Notes: generated by a model not told the origin, from the sequence alone. DNA of 64,000 bases from Roseiarcus sp963709655 (GCA_963709655.1 CAVPXF010000004.1:248001-312000); one strand, 5' to 3'; shown: positions 1 through 11,721, counted from the stretch's first letter. Translations and numbers: made by a program.

Positions 1-55
1 CCTTCGGCTCGCAATGACGACGGGGAGTTTGGCGCACTTATTGTGCCGAGTGTCC

Positions 56-1913
56 TTACGCCGCCCGCGCTCGCGTGGCTGGCTCTTGCGCCGCAGCCGG
101 ACCGAGCCTGAACAGCGCCACGAGCTCCCTGAGCTTCCGGCTTTCCTCGGACAGCGAGTGGGTGGCGGCGGTCGATTGCTCGACCATGGCGGCGTTCTCC
201 TGCGTCGTCTTGTCCATGCCGTCGATCGTCGCGTTGATCTCGGCCACGCCCGAAGCCTGACGCTTGGCGCCCTCGGCGATGTCACTGACGATGCGGTTGA
301 TTTCCCCGACCTTGGCGATCGTGCGCTCGAGCGCCGCGCCGGTCTCGTGAACGAGCGACACGCCGCGGCCGACCTCGACGGCGGAGGTGGAGATCAGCGC
401 CTTGATCTCCTTGGCCGCCTCGGCGGCGCGCTGCGCCAGCGTCCTGACTTCGGTGGCGACGACCGCGAAGCCTCTGCCCGCTTCGTTGGCGCGCGCGGCC
501 TCGACGCCGGCGTTCAGCGCAAGCAGGTTGGTCTGGAAGGCGATCTCGTCGATGACGCCGATGATCTGGCCGATCTCAGCCGAGGTCTTGGAGATCGCGT
601 CCATGGCGGCGACGGCCTCGTGCACGACGGCGAGGCTCTTTTGCGAATCCTGATCGGCGGCGACGCCCATGGCCTGGGCGTTCGCCGCGCCCTCGGCGGA
701 CCGCTGGGTCACGCTCGTGATGTCGCCGAGCGCGGCGTTGGTCTCTTCGAGAACTCGCCGCCTGCCGCTCGGTGCGCGCCGAGATGCGATCGGCGACCAC
801 CGCGACGCCGGACGCGTCCGAATTGATCGCAATGGCGGCGAAAGAGACGTTGCGCATCGCGGTCTCGAGCTCGGCGATGGCGCCGTTGAAATTCGATTGC
901 AGCTCGCGGTAGGCGGAGGGGATTTCGCTCGTCATGCGATAGGAAAGGTCCTTGCCGGCGAGTTTTGCCAGCGCGACGCCGATCGAAGCGTTGACCAGCG
1001 CGCGCTCGTCGCCGATCGCCTTCGATTGCGCCGCGGCGGCGGCGGCCTGAGCGCGCTCGGCCTCGGCGTGATGCCGCTCGGCCTCGCTTTCGAGGCGCGC
1101 GTTCTCGATCGCCGCGTCGCGGAATACGAGGATCGCCTTGGCCATGGCGCCGATTTCGTCGCCTCGGTCTTCGGCCGGAACCGCGACCTTGGTGTCGCCT
1201 TCGGCGAGCCGGCGCATGATCTCGGTCATGCGCGCGAGCGGCCTGGTGACGACGCTGCCGAGCAGGCGCCAGATCCCGGCGATGACCAGCAGGCCGACGA
1301 TCAGTCCGGCTGCCGCGATGCGCCACAATAGCGTGTTGAGGGCCGCGTAATCGGCCGCGGCGGACAGGCTCGACGAGAAGACGGCGATCGTCTCGCCTTC
1401 GTTGAGGCCCATGGCCCCGGCATGGCAGGGCATGCAGGTCTCCTTGGGCCCGGCGAGCGTCTGGCCGAGCACGATCGGCAGGCTGTAGCGGAACGTGTCG
1501 CCGACGAAACGCCCGACGGGACGTCCGGCGGCCATCGCTTCGTCGTCGAGCGCGTCGCGCGCGGTTTTGGCCGGACGATCGGGCGTCGCCTGAGCCACAT
1601 AGGCGGCGACCTTGGGACTCCAGACGCTCCACAACTGGCCGGGATAATTCTTGTTGCGGCTCTCGAACCAGTTGTTGAAGACCTTGATCGCCACATCGTC
1701 CCGGTCGTCGAGCCGCTGGCGCATCGCGGTTTCGACCAGCGCGTTGACCGATTTCAGCTCGTTCTCGGAGAGGCTGCGGAGCCGGGCTTCGAGCGACCGG
1801 CTTTCCGCCCAGCCGACCAGCGCGACCGCGGCGGCGACGATGGCGATGACGCCGATGGCGGCGAGCGCCATGAAACGCGTCTGGACCTTTAGTGATTTCC
1901 AGGTCCCGGGCAT
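56..1913 (-). pseudogene. Methyl-accepting chemotaxis protein with c-haem-type sensor domain, frameshifted
   Basis: Two minus-strand reading frames together make one chemoreceptor. The N-terminal part (from 1913) has a membrane helix at residues 13-35, a periplasmic domain containing CMPCH at residues 160-164 (a CxxCH c-type haem motif, as in Tll0287-like/DUF3365 sensors), a second helix near 196-215 and a HAMP domain near 218-270. The C-terminal part (832 to 56) carries the canonical signalling hairpin (EIAFQTNLLALNAGVEAARA). The frames change at about 752-753: the minus strand reads GCGAGTTCTCGAAGAG where removing one T restores AAS-LEETNAAL. One inserted base, either a real mutation or a sequencing error, therefore disrupts the gene. 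The intact protein would sense haem-bound ligand or redox state and signal to CheA. No che genes are nearby. Confidence 0.85.
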
Positions 1914-2262
1914 GACTCACATGACTCTGCAGTGGTTGTATTTTTGCAACTGCAAGTTGACCCGCAGGATTTAGTTTGAGGTTAACCCGGCTTGGTGGAT
2001 TCGGAACTACCTCTCGCGCAAAGCGGCGGCGCTTGGATGGGGACAGGACTCGCTTTGCATAAAACCCACGGCCAAATTTCATTTGCGCGTGGGGGCAAGT
2101 CACGCTACAGATTTGTGGTGAATTTGGATCCTATCCCCGTAACCTCGTAACCCAACGCCATTGGATGACGACGAACTGGCCGATGCGGGGCCAAATTGTT
2201 CCTCGGGAAAAAACTGATCGACATGTTAGGTCGAACGAATTGGGAACTGAGCAAGCTGTCGC

Positions 2263-2657
2263 GTTAAACTGATCTTCTACAGTTGGAGCGGGTCGGCACG
2301 TCGTAAGATATTGAAATCATTGCAGGCGATCGGTGCCGAACGCGTAAATGTAGTGCCACGTTTCTGGCCGATTGATATTGATTTCATTCGATTATTGACG
2401 CATGCTGTGTGAACCGAGACCGAGTTCGGCCCCAACTTTTTGGGCATGCATCTCAGCAAGAAGATCTCGGATTGGCGCACCGCGATGCCCTGGCGTTGAC
2501 TCCAGACCGCCGCGGATGGACGTAGCGCCCGACGTCACGTCGCAAACGGCCTATCAACATCTAGATATTGTAATGTAGTGCCACGCCTGCAGGGCAGCGC
2601 GTTTTTACGCTCGATATCAACGGCTTAGTTCTTCCAACTGTCGAAGATCAGTTAAAC
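2263..2657. mobile_element. MITE-like element or IS remnant bounded by 25-bp terminal inverted repeats
   Basis: The left arm at 2263-2287 begins GTTAAACTGATCTTC. The right arm at 2633-2657, reverse-complemented, begins GTTTAACTGATCTTC. The arms match at 23 of 25 positions and enclose about 345 bp that is less GC-rich than the surroundings and holds no credible transposase. The 14-mer AATGTAGTGCCACG occurs twice inside as a direct repeat (2347-2360 and 2572-2585). No clear target-site duplication is visible. The right end lies 17 bp before the ATG at 2675, so it could supply or interrupt that gene's promoter. The rest of the gap (1914-2262) shows no gene. Confidence 0.6.
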
Positions 2658-2674
2658 TCAAGAGTTATACCAAC

Positions 2675-3103
2675 ATGTCAAAGTTGAATAACGTCGAGCG
2701 TGATCAGACGATGAGACATTTTTCTGGGAAATCCTTATCCATTACAGCTGGACTGCTTGTAGCTCAAGTTCCGGCTTATGGGGGAGGCACTAATACGGGA
2801 ATGGCGGATTATTTAGATAGCGTGAAGGAATCGCATGGTACTGGAAATATGCCAGTTCTATCATTCCCGTCTAATTTACCTAACCCCTTGATTTTTTACA
2901 CGTTTCCCTCTGGTCAAATTAAAACTTTGGACTTTCCAGGCGGTGTATTTGTAAAAATAGGCTACGCGGGGGAAAAAGGAATAAGGTTCAAGGTAGTGAA
3001 GGCGAATTCACAAGGGAAGTTGGATTGGACTGCTTATGACGAACTTCACAGTGGTGTACATTATGTTATCAAGAAAGAACTTCCTCCAAGTTCTGGGCAC
3101 TAG
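2675..3103 (+). CDS. Hypothetical protein, low-GC orphan
   Basis: A 142-codon frame whose base composition is clearly poorer in GC than its neighbours. I do not recognise the family. An internal ATG at 2711 would give a protein starting MRHFSGKSLSITAGLLVAQVPA, which resembles a signal peptide (basic residues then a hydrophobic stretch, possible cleavage after VPAYG), so the mature product may be exported. Neither start has a good ribosome site. The remainder is a small beta-rich-looking domain (repeated FPSG, FPGGVFVKIGYAG) with no catalytic motif. It sits directly behind the inverted-repeat element, and its composition suggests recent acquisition. Confidence 0.5.
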   Translation: MSKLNNVERDQTMRHFSGKSLSITAGLLVAQVPAYGGGTNTGMADYLDSVKESHGTGNMPVLSFPSNLPNPLIFYTFPSGQIKTLDFPGGVFVKIGYAGEKGIRFKVVKANSQGKLDWTAYDELHSGVHYVIKKELPPSSGH

Positions 3104-3254
3104 ATTCAGGAGGAACTGCAAAGCGGCGGTGAGCAGTGCGCGGCGGTCGAGATCAACTATACACGGGGAGTTCCTGTCGAGCCTAAACGGCGACGCCGCC
3201 GCGGCGGATACCTCTCGGGTATACGAGGCTGCCTTTAAGCCGCGGCGACCTCTT

Positions 3255-4640
3255 TCACCCCACCTCGAACCACGCCCCGACGCCCGCCGCGCGATGCTCC
3301 GGGATGGCGGATTCGATCGGCCATTTGCCGGGGTTGTCGGCGATGAAGGCCACATGGAGCGTGCGGCCGGGTTGGATGAGAATCGTGTCGCGCCAGTAGG
3401 GCTCCCAGCCGTCGTCCATCGAATGCAGGAGCCGGGCGACGTGGCCGCCGAGCCGCATCGCCTGCACCACCGCGGTCCGGTTGGCGAAGGCGAACACGGT
3501 CGGCGCGCCGCGGGCGACCCTGGCGAGCGGCTTCGCCGTCCAGTCGACAAAGGTCACGCCGTCGACCGCGAACGGCGCCGCGCCGCCGCCCGTGACGGCG
3601 ATGTCGAAGCTCCGCGCAACCTCGAGCGCGATCTCGGTCGGCAGGGCGGGGTTGGGCGGGAGGCGGGCGGGCTTGTCGCGCGCGGGAACCGGTTCGCCTT
3701 CGGCGGTCAGCGCGACGAACGGGATGTCCGCCGCCCCGACCTCCCGGCGCAGGACGAACGTCACCTCGGCCTTGGCCTCGCGCGGCATGTCGAACACGAG
3801 CTCGAAACGCGCGCCCGGGCCCATCGGGAACTGGTTGCGCAAGGGCGCGAAAGGATCGCACGGCTGGCCGTCGACCGCCACGATGAGGGTCGCCGCCCCG
3901 TCGATCCCGACGTTGGTCAGCCGGGCGGTGGCGGCGTTGCCGAGCCTCAGGCGCACCCGCGCGCCGGGGCGCGCCTTGAGCCGAAGCGGCGCGGCGGCGC
4001 CGTTGGCGAACACCAGGCCGCCACGCCGGCCGGCCGCTCGCGCGATCGCCGGGTCGGCGAAGTCGTCCCTGATCCCGCCCTTGTCGTCAAAGTTCCAGTC
4101 CGACAGGAGGACGACGACATCCTCGTCCACGTCCATCTTGTCGGCTTCGTCGACCACGATCGGACCGAAGAGACCGCGGCCCTGCTGGGCGGCGTCGGTC
4201 AGGCCGGCGTGGGGGAGATAGAGGTTGAAACCGGAATCGGGCGGAACGAAGCGGAGTTCGGCGCTCTCGCCCGGCGCGAGCCGCGGCCCGGTGAGGCCGC
4301 CATAGCCCACGACCGCGTTGGCCGTGCGCAGGCCGGCAAATGAGAGCGTCGTCGGATCGGCGAGCTTGTTTGAGAACCTCAGCTTGAGCTCCTCGCCCTT
4401 TTTGAGCCGCAGGAGCGGCCCCGGGATGGCGCCGCCATAGGCGAGGGTCGCGGCCGGTTCGGCCGGCGGCGGCAGAAAGGCGAACGGGTGGGGCGCGGCC
4501 TCGAACGTTCGGACACCGTCCGGCGGCGGGGCAGGGGCCTCGGCCCGGGCCGGCGCGAGGCGCCAAGCGGCCGCCGCGAGCCCGCCGCCGATAAAGGCGC
4601 GGCGGGTGGCTCTGGCTCCCGGCGCTTCGAGACGGTTCAC
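3255..4640 (-). CDS. Tat-exported multicopper-oxidase-fold protein lacking copper ligands
   Basis: Three cupredoxin domains in the order of bacterial multicopper oxidases. The signal is twin-arginine (ATRRAFIGGG then an alanine-rich stretch ending APARA), so export is to the periplasm. The expected ligand motifs are gone: the HWHG position reads LSFAG, the HxH position reads NLYLPHAG, the C-terminal HPxHLHG position reads AMRLGG, and HCHxxEHxxxGM reads IESAIPEHRAAGV. The surrounding framework (YWRDTILIQPGRT, FIADNPGKW, GAWFEV) is well kept, so this looks like a folded, non-enzymatic relative, comparable in principle to SufI/FtsP, rather than random decay. I chose GTG 4640, which has AAAGGA upstream; another GTG at 4682 has no ribosome site. 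Confidence 0.8.
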   Translation of the reverse strand: MNRLEAPGARATRRAFIGGGLAAAAWRLAPARAEAPAPPPDGVRTFEAAPHPFAFLPPPAEPAATLAYGGAIPGPLLRLKKGEELKLRFSNKLADPTTLSFAGLRTANAVVGYGGLTGPRLAPGESAELRFVPPDSGFNLYLPHAGLTDAAQQGRGLFGPIVVDEADKMDVDEDVVVLLSDWNFDDKGGIRDDFADPAIARAAGRRGGLVFANGAAAPLRLKARPGARVRLRLGNAATARLTNVGIDGAATLIVAVDGQPCDPFAPLRNQFPMGPGARFELVFDMPREAKAEVTFVLRREVGAADIPFVALTAEGEPVPARDKPARLPPNPALPTEIALEVARSFDIAVTGGGAAPFAVDGVTFVDWTAKPLARVARGAPTVFAFANRTAVVQAMRLGGHVARLLHSMDDGWEPYWRDTILIQPGRTLHVAFIADNPGKWPIESAIPEHRAAGVGAWFEVG

Positions 4641-4726
4641 GCGGCGGGAATCCTTTCGGGGATCCGGGGGGAAGACAGTCACGATGCGCTAGAGAGTGAC
4701 GATTTCTGAACGAATCGCGCCGAAAA

Positions 4727-4825
4727 CCCTCATCCGGCCGCTTACGCGGCCACCTTCCCCCCGAGGGGGAAGGGGGCGCCCCTCTCCCCCGGGGAGAGGG
4801 AAGCCGCGAAGCGGCCGGGTGAGGG
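4727..4825. repeat. Intergenic palindromic element (rhizobial type)
   Basis: The left arm starts CCCTCATCCGGCCGCTT and the right arm ends AAGCGGCCGGGTGAGGG; they are nearly perfect inverted copies of about 22 bp. Between them lie shorter C/G-rich palindromes (CTTCCCCC...GGGGGAAG and CTCTCCCCCGGGGAGAG). This resembles the dispersed palindromes common between genes of Hyphomicrobiales. The remaining gap (4641-4726 and 4826-5066) shows no gene. Confidence 0.7.
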
Positions 4826-5066
4826 CAAGACGGCGCAACCATATTTCATCATGCTCCACGGCTCCGTCCGATGCGTTGGCGCACCTCCGGCGCTGTCCTT
4901 CTGAACCCAGGCGGCGGATCAGGCAACCGTCCCGCCTCCCGCGACGTCGTCCGCCGGCGGGCCGGGCGCTATTGTCCATTTGCCCATTTTTCGCTGGCGC
5001 GCGGCGGACAAGCTGATATAGAGCGCGCCCGAAGCTCAGGGCGCCCGCATCGCGGAGACGCCGAAC

Positions 5067-5151
5067 GCGGGCGTGGCGGAATTGGTAGACGCGCCGGATT
5101 TAGGTTCCGGTGACGCAAGTTGTGGGGGTTCGAGTCCCTCCGCCCGCACCA
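5067..5151 (+). tRNA. tRNA-Leu (anticodon UAG)
   Basis: An 85-nt cloverleaf. The acceptor arm GCGGGCG pairs with CGCCCGC. The anticodon stem CCGGA/TCCGG holds the loop TTTAGGT, giving anticodon UAG. A long variable arm is present as expected for leucine, the T-loop is GTTCGAGTC, and the 3' CCA is encoded. It reads CUN-family leucine codons. Confidence 0.97.
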
Positions 5152-5292
5152 GTTCGCCGCTCCGGAGGTCGATCCGGCGGAGCGACTCTCACGGGACATG
5201 CGGTCGGCATGGGGTCACGATGACGCTTTGGCGACAGTTGGAAATCGGCTAAGGGAAACCTCGGCCCCTTAAAGAACAAGGCGGATTGGACA

Positions 5293-6714
5293 ATGCAGGT
5301 GACGGAGACGCTGAGCCAGGGGCTCAAGCGCGAGTACGACATTTTCCTTCCGGCGAGCGATCTCGCCGAGAAGCTGAACGGTCAGCTGGCCGAGCTCAAG
5401 TCGAAAGCCCAGATCAAGGGTTTCCGGCCGGGCAAGGTGCCGGTCGAACACCTGCGCAAGATCTACGGCAAGTCGGTGATGGCCGACGTCGTCCAGGAGG
5501 CGATCACCAAAGCCAACAAGCAGATCGTCGACGACAACCACCTTCGGCTGGCCCGCGAGCCCAAGGTCGAGCTGCCGTCCGATCAGGCGGCGATCGACGC
5601 GGCGCTCGAGGCGCGCGGCGATCTCAGGTTCAAGGTGGCGCTCGAAGTGCTGCCGACCTTCGAGATCGGCGACTTCTCTCAGATCGAACTCGAGCGCCTG
5701 ACGACGGATGTCGAAGACGCCGATGTCGCGAACGCGATCGAGCGGCTGGCCGACGGACGGCGAACCTATGCCGCAAAGCCCGAGGGCGCGAAGGCGGAAG
5801 CCCATGACCGCGTCACCGTCGACTTCGACGGCAAGATGGACGGCGTTCCGTTCGAGGGCGGCGAGGGCCGCGACATCGAGGTCCTGATCGGCTCGAACAC
5901 CTTCATTCCCGGTTTCGAGGACCAACTCGTCGGCGCGGTCGCCGGCGAGCAGCGCGTCGTCCACGCGACATTTCCCGAGGCCTATTCCGTGCGGACGCTC
6001 GCGGGCAAGACGGGCGAGTTCGACGTCACGGTCAAGGCGGTCGCGGCGCCCGAACCCTTGGCGATCGACGACGAGTTCGCCAAGGGCCTCGGCCTCGACG
6101 GCCTCGACAAGCTCAGGGAGATGTTCCGCGACCGGGTCACGGCCGAATACGCCCGCGTCTCGCGCGACAAGCTCAAGCGTCAGCTGCTCGACAAGCTCGA
6201 CGCGCTCTATTCCTTCGAGCTTCCCGAAGGCCTGGTGAACCAGGAGTTCGACGGGATCTGGACCCAGGTGATGCAGGAGCAGGCGGCCGCCAACCGCAGC
6301 TTTGCCGACGAGAACACGACCGCGGAGGCCGCCCAGGCGGACTACCGCAGGATCGCCGAGCGCCGGGTGCGCCTCGGCCTGCTGCTCGCCGAGGTCGGAA
6401 CCAAGGCCGAGGTGAAGATCGCCGACAATGAGATGACCCAGGCGCTGATCGCAAAGGCGCGCCAGTACCCGGGGCAGGAAAAGCAGGTCTGGGATTTCTA
6501 TCGCAACAATCAGCAGGCGCTCGCCGAACTGCGCGCCCCGATCTACGAGGAGAAAGTCGTGGATTACATCCTTGGCCTCGCCAAGGTCGCCGATCGCAAG
6601 GTCGCCAAAGAAGAGCTGATGAAACCGCTCGACGACGAATTGCCGCCGTCGGCTCGACCCGGCGAGGACGCGGTCGCCGCCGCGGCCGAGGCGGCCGAGA
6701 GGCTGGCGGATTAA
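5293..6714 (+). CDS. tig: Trigger factor (ribosome-associated chaperone and peptidyl-prolyl isomerase)
   Basis: 473 residues, slightly longer than E. coli Tig. The N-terminal ribosome-binding domain contains the signature FRPGKVP near residues 44-50. A central FKBP-like isomerase domain (VTVDFDGKMDGVPFEGG, about residues 165-250) is followed by the long helical substrate-cradling domain. It binds nascent chains at the ribosome exit tunnel in the cytosol. It stands first in the classical order tig-clpP-clpX-lon, so folding and proteolysis genes are neighbours. The C-terminus is acidic and alanine-rich, as is usual in alphaproteobacteria. Confidence 0.97.
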   Translation: MQVTETLSQGLKREYDIFLPASDLAEKLNGQLAELKSKAQIKGFRPGKVPVEHLRKIYGKSVMADVVQEAITKANKQIVDDNHLRLAREPKVELPSDQAAIDAALEARGDLRFKVALEVLPTFEIGDFSQIELERLTTDVEDADVANAIERLADGRRTYAAKPEGAKAEAHDRVTVDFDGKMDGVPFEGGEGRDIEVLIGSNTFIPGFEDQLVGAVAGEQRVVHATFPEAYSVRTLAGKTGEFDVTVKAVAAPEPLAIDDEFAKGLGLDGLDKLREMFRDRVTAEYARVSRDKLKRQLLDKLDALYSFELPEGLVNQEFDGIWTQVMQEQAAANRSFADENTTAEAAQADYRRIAERRVRLGLLLAEVGTKAEVKIADNEMTQALIAKARQYPGQEKQVWDFYRNNQQALAELRAPIYEEKVVDYILGLAKVADRKVAKEELMKPLDDELPPSARPGEDAVAAAAEAAERLAD

Positions 6715-6764
6715 CCAGCGGCCGAAGAGGGAAAGGGCTAGCCGCAAGGCGGAGGCCGGCGCCT

Positions 6765-6796
6765 CTTTTCGGAAAGGCCCCGGATGCCTATCTTGG
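6765..6796 (+). promoter_or_regulatory. Possible RpoH (heat-shock) promoter of clpP
   Basis: CCTATCTTGG at 6787-6796 fits the alphaproteobacterial RpoH -10 pattern CYTATNTNNG at every fixed base. The upstream hexamer CTTTTC (6765-6770), 16 nt away, only partly resembles the CTTG-type -35. It lies about 40 nt before the clpP start, a suitable distance. It is supported by clpP being a heat-shock gene in related bacteria, but the weak -35 keeps confidence low. Confidence 0.35.
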
Positions 6797-6837
6797 GCCG
6801 GGCGCCAGCCGAACAACTCCTGGGGTGATGACAGCCA

Positions 6838-7479
6838 ATGCGCGATCCGATCGACTATTACACCAACAATCTCGTGCCGATCGTGATCGAGCAGTCGGCG
6901 CGCGGCGAGCGGTCCTTCGACATTTTTTCGCGCCTCCTGCGCGAGCGGATCGTGTTTATAATTGGACCCGTCGAGGACGTCTCGGCGTCGCTGGTGGTCG
7001 CGCAGCTACTGTTTCTCGAGGCTGAAAATCCGAAAAAGGACATCGCTCTCTACATCAACTCGCCGGGCGGCGTCGTGACGGCGGGGCTGTCGATCTACGA
7101 CACGATGCAGTTTATTCGTCCCAAAGTGACAACCCTCTGCATCGGACAGGCGGCCTCGATGGGCTCGCTCCTGCTGGCGGCCGGCGAGAAGGGGAACCGG
7201 TTCGCGCTGCCGAATGCGCGCATCATGGTCCACCAGCCTTCGGGCGGGTTCCAGGGGCAGGCTTCCGACATCCAGCGCCACGCCGAGGACATCCTCAAGG
7301 TGAAGCGCCGCCTCAACGAGATCTATGTCCAGCATACCGGACAGCCCTACGAAGCGATCGAGAGAACCCTCGACCGCGATCATTTCATGTCGGCGGAGGA
7401 AGCCAAGGCGTTCGGCATCGTCGATGAGGTGACCGCCAATCGGACCGTCGAGGTTGAAGAGGTGAAGGCGCCGCTCTAA
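6838..7479 (+). CDS. clpP: ATP-dependent Clp protease proteolytic subunit
   Basis: 213 residues with the full serine-protease triad: S107 in GQAASMGS, H132 in MVHQPSGG and D181 in DRDHF. The spacing (25 and 49 residues) is the same as in E. coli ClpP. It forms a tetradecameric chamber in the cytosol that degrades substrates fed by ClpX, encoded just downstream. ATG 6838 follows GGGGTGA at a normal distance. A different-frame ATG ten bases earlier (6828) is not the start. Confidence 0.98.
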   Translation: MRDPIDYYTNNLVPIVIEQSARGERSFDIFSRLLRERIVFIIGPVEDVSASLVVAQLLFLEAENPKKDIALYINSPGGVVTAGLSIYDTMQFIRPKVTTLCIGQAASMGSLLLAAGEKGNRFALPNARIMVHQPSGGFQGQASDIQRHAEDILKVKRRLNEIYVQHTGQPYEAIERTLDRDHFMSAEEAKAFGIVDEVTANRTVEVEEVKAPL

Positions 7480-7718
7480 GAGGGGCAAGCGCTGAGTGGC
7501 TCGATTCTTGCTGAGCCTTATGGTAGCCATCTTTTCGGGAACGACTTGATTTCGCCCGGACTTTGATGGTTGCTTGTCCTATCCGGCGATGACGGTGCGG
7601 ACGGCGAGAAAGTTGGGACGCGGCGGACGGCAGGAGGGGTCGGAGGCTACGTTTCGTTAGTTCAGGATGCTTAGGCTGCGCCCGATTTCGGGGAAGCGGC
7701 CGAGTTGGAGACAGACAA

Positions 7719-8972
7719 ATGGCCAAAGCCGACGGCGACGCCAAGAACACGCTCTACTGCTCCTTCTGCGGCAAGAGCCAGCACGAGGTTCGCAAGCTGA
7801 TCGCCGGGCCGACCGTGTTCATCTGCGACGAATGCGTCGAACTGTGCATGGACATCATCCGCGAGGAGAGCAAGACCTCGCTGGTCAAGAGCAAGGACGG
7901 CATTCCGACCCCGCGGGAGATCTGCAAGGTCCTGGACGACTATGTGATCGGCCAGTCGCAGGCCAAGCGCGTCCTCTCGGTCGCGGTGCATAACCACTAC
8001 AAGCGGCTGAACCACGCCACCAAGCACGGCGATGTGGAGCTGGCGAAGTCGAACATTCTGCTGATCGGCCCGACGGGCTCGGGCAAGACCCTGCTCGCCC
8101 AGACGCTCGCCCGCATCCTCGACGTCCCCTTCACCATGGCCGACGCGACGACGCTGACCGAGGCGGGCTACGTCGGCGAGGACGTCGAGAACATTATCCT
8201 CAAGCTTCTGCAGGCCTCGGACTACAACGTCGAGCGCGCCCAGCGCGGCATCGTCTATATCGACGAGATCGACAAGATCAGTCGCAAGTCCGACAACCCG
8301 TCGATCACCCGGGACGTCTCGGGCGAAGGCGTGCAGCAGGCGCTCCTGAAGATCATGGAAGGCACGATCGCCAGCGTGCCGCCGCAGGGCGGCCGCAAGC
8401 ACCCGCAGCAGGAGTTTCTCCAGGTCGACACGACCAACATCCTGTTCGTTTGCGGCGGCGCCTTCTCCGGCCTCGAGCGGATCATATCCGCGCGCGGCAA
8501 GGGGACGTCGATCGGCTTTGGCGCCAAGGTCCAGGCGCCGGACGATCGCCGCACCGGCGAGGTGTTCCGCGACGTGGAACCGGAAGACCTGCTGAAGTTC
8601 GGCCTGATCCCCGAATTCGTCGGCCGGTTGCCGGTCATCGCCACCCTCGAGGACCTCGATGAGGAGGCGCTGAAGAAGATTCTCACCGAGCCGAAGAACG
8701 CGCTGGTCAAGCAGTATCAGCGGCTGTTCGAGATGGAGACCACCGACCTCACCTTCCAGGACGAGGCGCTGAACGTCATCGCCAAGAAAGCGATCGAGCG
8801 TCGCACCGGGGCGCGTGGGCTTCGCTCGATCATGGAAGCCATCCTGCTCGACACGATGTTCGATCTGCCGGGGCTCGACGGCGTCGAGCAGGTCGTCATC
8901 GGTCCGGAAGTGGTCGAGGGCAAGGCGCGGCCGCTCTACATCTACGCCGAGCGCGCCGAGCGCGCGGGCTGA
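7719..8972 (+). CDS. clpX: Clp protease ATP-binding unfoldase subunit ClpX
   Basis: 417 residues. An N-terminal zinc-binding domain has C14, C17, C36 and C39 (CSFC...CDEC) that recognises substrates and adaptors. The AAA+ module has Walker A GPTGSGKT at 117-124 and Walker B VYIDEID at about 179-185. The C-terminal domain has the sensor-2 arginine region RRTGARGLRS. It unfolds tagged proteins and threads them into ClpP. The ATG follows GGAG at about 7707. The 239-bp gap after clpP suggests it may have its own promoter, but I see no clear one. Confidence 0.98.
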   Translation: MAKADGDAKNTLYCSFCGKSQHEVRKLIAGPTVFICDECVELCMDIIREESKTSLVKSKDGIPTPREICKVLDDYVIGQSQAKRVLSVAVHNHYKRLNHATKHGDVELAKSNILLIGPTGSGKTLLAQTLARILDVPFTMADATTLTEAGYVGEDVENIILKLLQASDYNVERAQRGIVYIDEIDKISRKSDNPSITRDVSGEGVQQALLKIMEGTIASVPPQGGRKHPQQEFLQVDTTNILFVCGGAFSGLERIISARGKGTSIGFGAKVQAPDDRRTGEVFRDVEPEDLLKFGLIPEFVGRLPVIATLEDLDEEALKKILTEPKNALVKQYQRLFEMETTDLTFQDEALNVIAKKAIERRTGARGLRSIMEAILLDTMFDLPGLDGVEQVVIGPEVVEGKARPLYIYAERAERAG

Positions 8973-8993
8973 CACCGGTCTCCCCGGCCGCAA

Positions 8994-9022
8994 CTTGAAA
9001 CTGCGGCCGATGGAGCCCATCT
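8994..9022 (+). promoter_or_regulatory. RpoH (sigma-32 type) heat-shock promoter for lon
   Basis: CTTGAAA at 8994-9000 is followed after 14 nt by GCCCATCT at 9015-9022. This is a near-perfect match to the classical heat-shock promoter CTTGAAA-N11-16-CCCCATNT, and counted from CTTG to CCCAT (18 nt) it also fits the spacing reported for alphaproteobacterial RpoH. It lies just after the clpX stop and about 200 nt before lon, so lon would be heat-inducible on its own with a long leader. Confidence 0.65.
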
Positions 9023-9223
9023 TCCGCGAAGACGTTTGATTCCGGCGACGCGGCACAGACATTGCGTGAGGGAATCATGGCCGCCGTGTCCAACCCCATG
9101 AGGTTGGCGGGGCGCACAAGCAACTGGCGCCGGCTGCTGACGGAAGAGGGCCGGCCGAAGTAGGCGAGCGTCGTCAATGCAAGCTGGGGGCCGGCGATGG
9201 ACCGGCTTCCGAGAAGGATAGCC

Positions 9224-11644
<2,421 letters not shown>

Positions 11645-11686
11645 CTTTAAGCCGGGAGGGGCGAACGCGCCTCCGGGCTGTGACGC

Positions 11687-11721
11687 AAGCGCCGCGAATC
11701 CCCTGGATTCGCGGCGCTTTT
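11687..11721 (+). terminator. Rho-independent terminator after lon
   Basis: A perfect 14-bp stem (AAGCGCCGCGAATC / GATTCGCGGCGCTT) with a five-base loop CCCTG, ending in a short T run, 43 nt after the lon stop. It separates lon from hupB. A second imperfect hairpin (11650-11679, one mismatch) lies between the lon stop and this terminator. Confidence 0.85.

Noticed and set aside
2277..2480. A 67-codon minus-strand frame inside the inverted-repeat element
   Set aside because: No ribosome site or similarity, and it overlaps the repeat arm and direct repeat.
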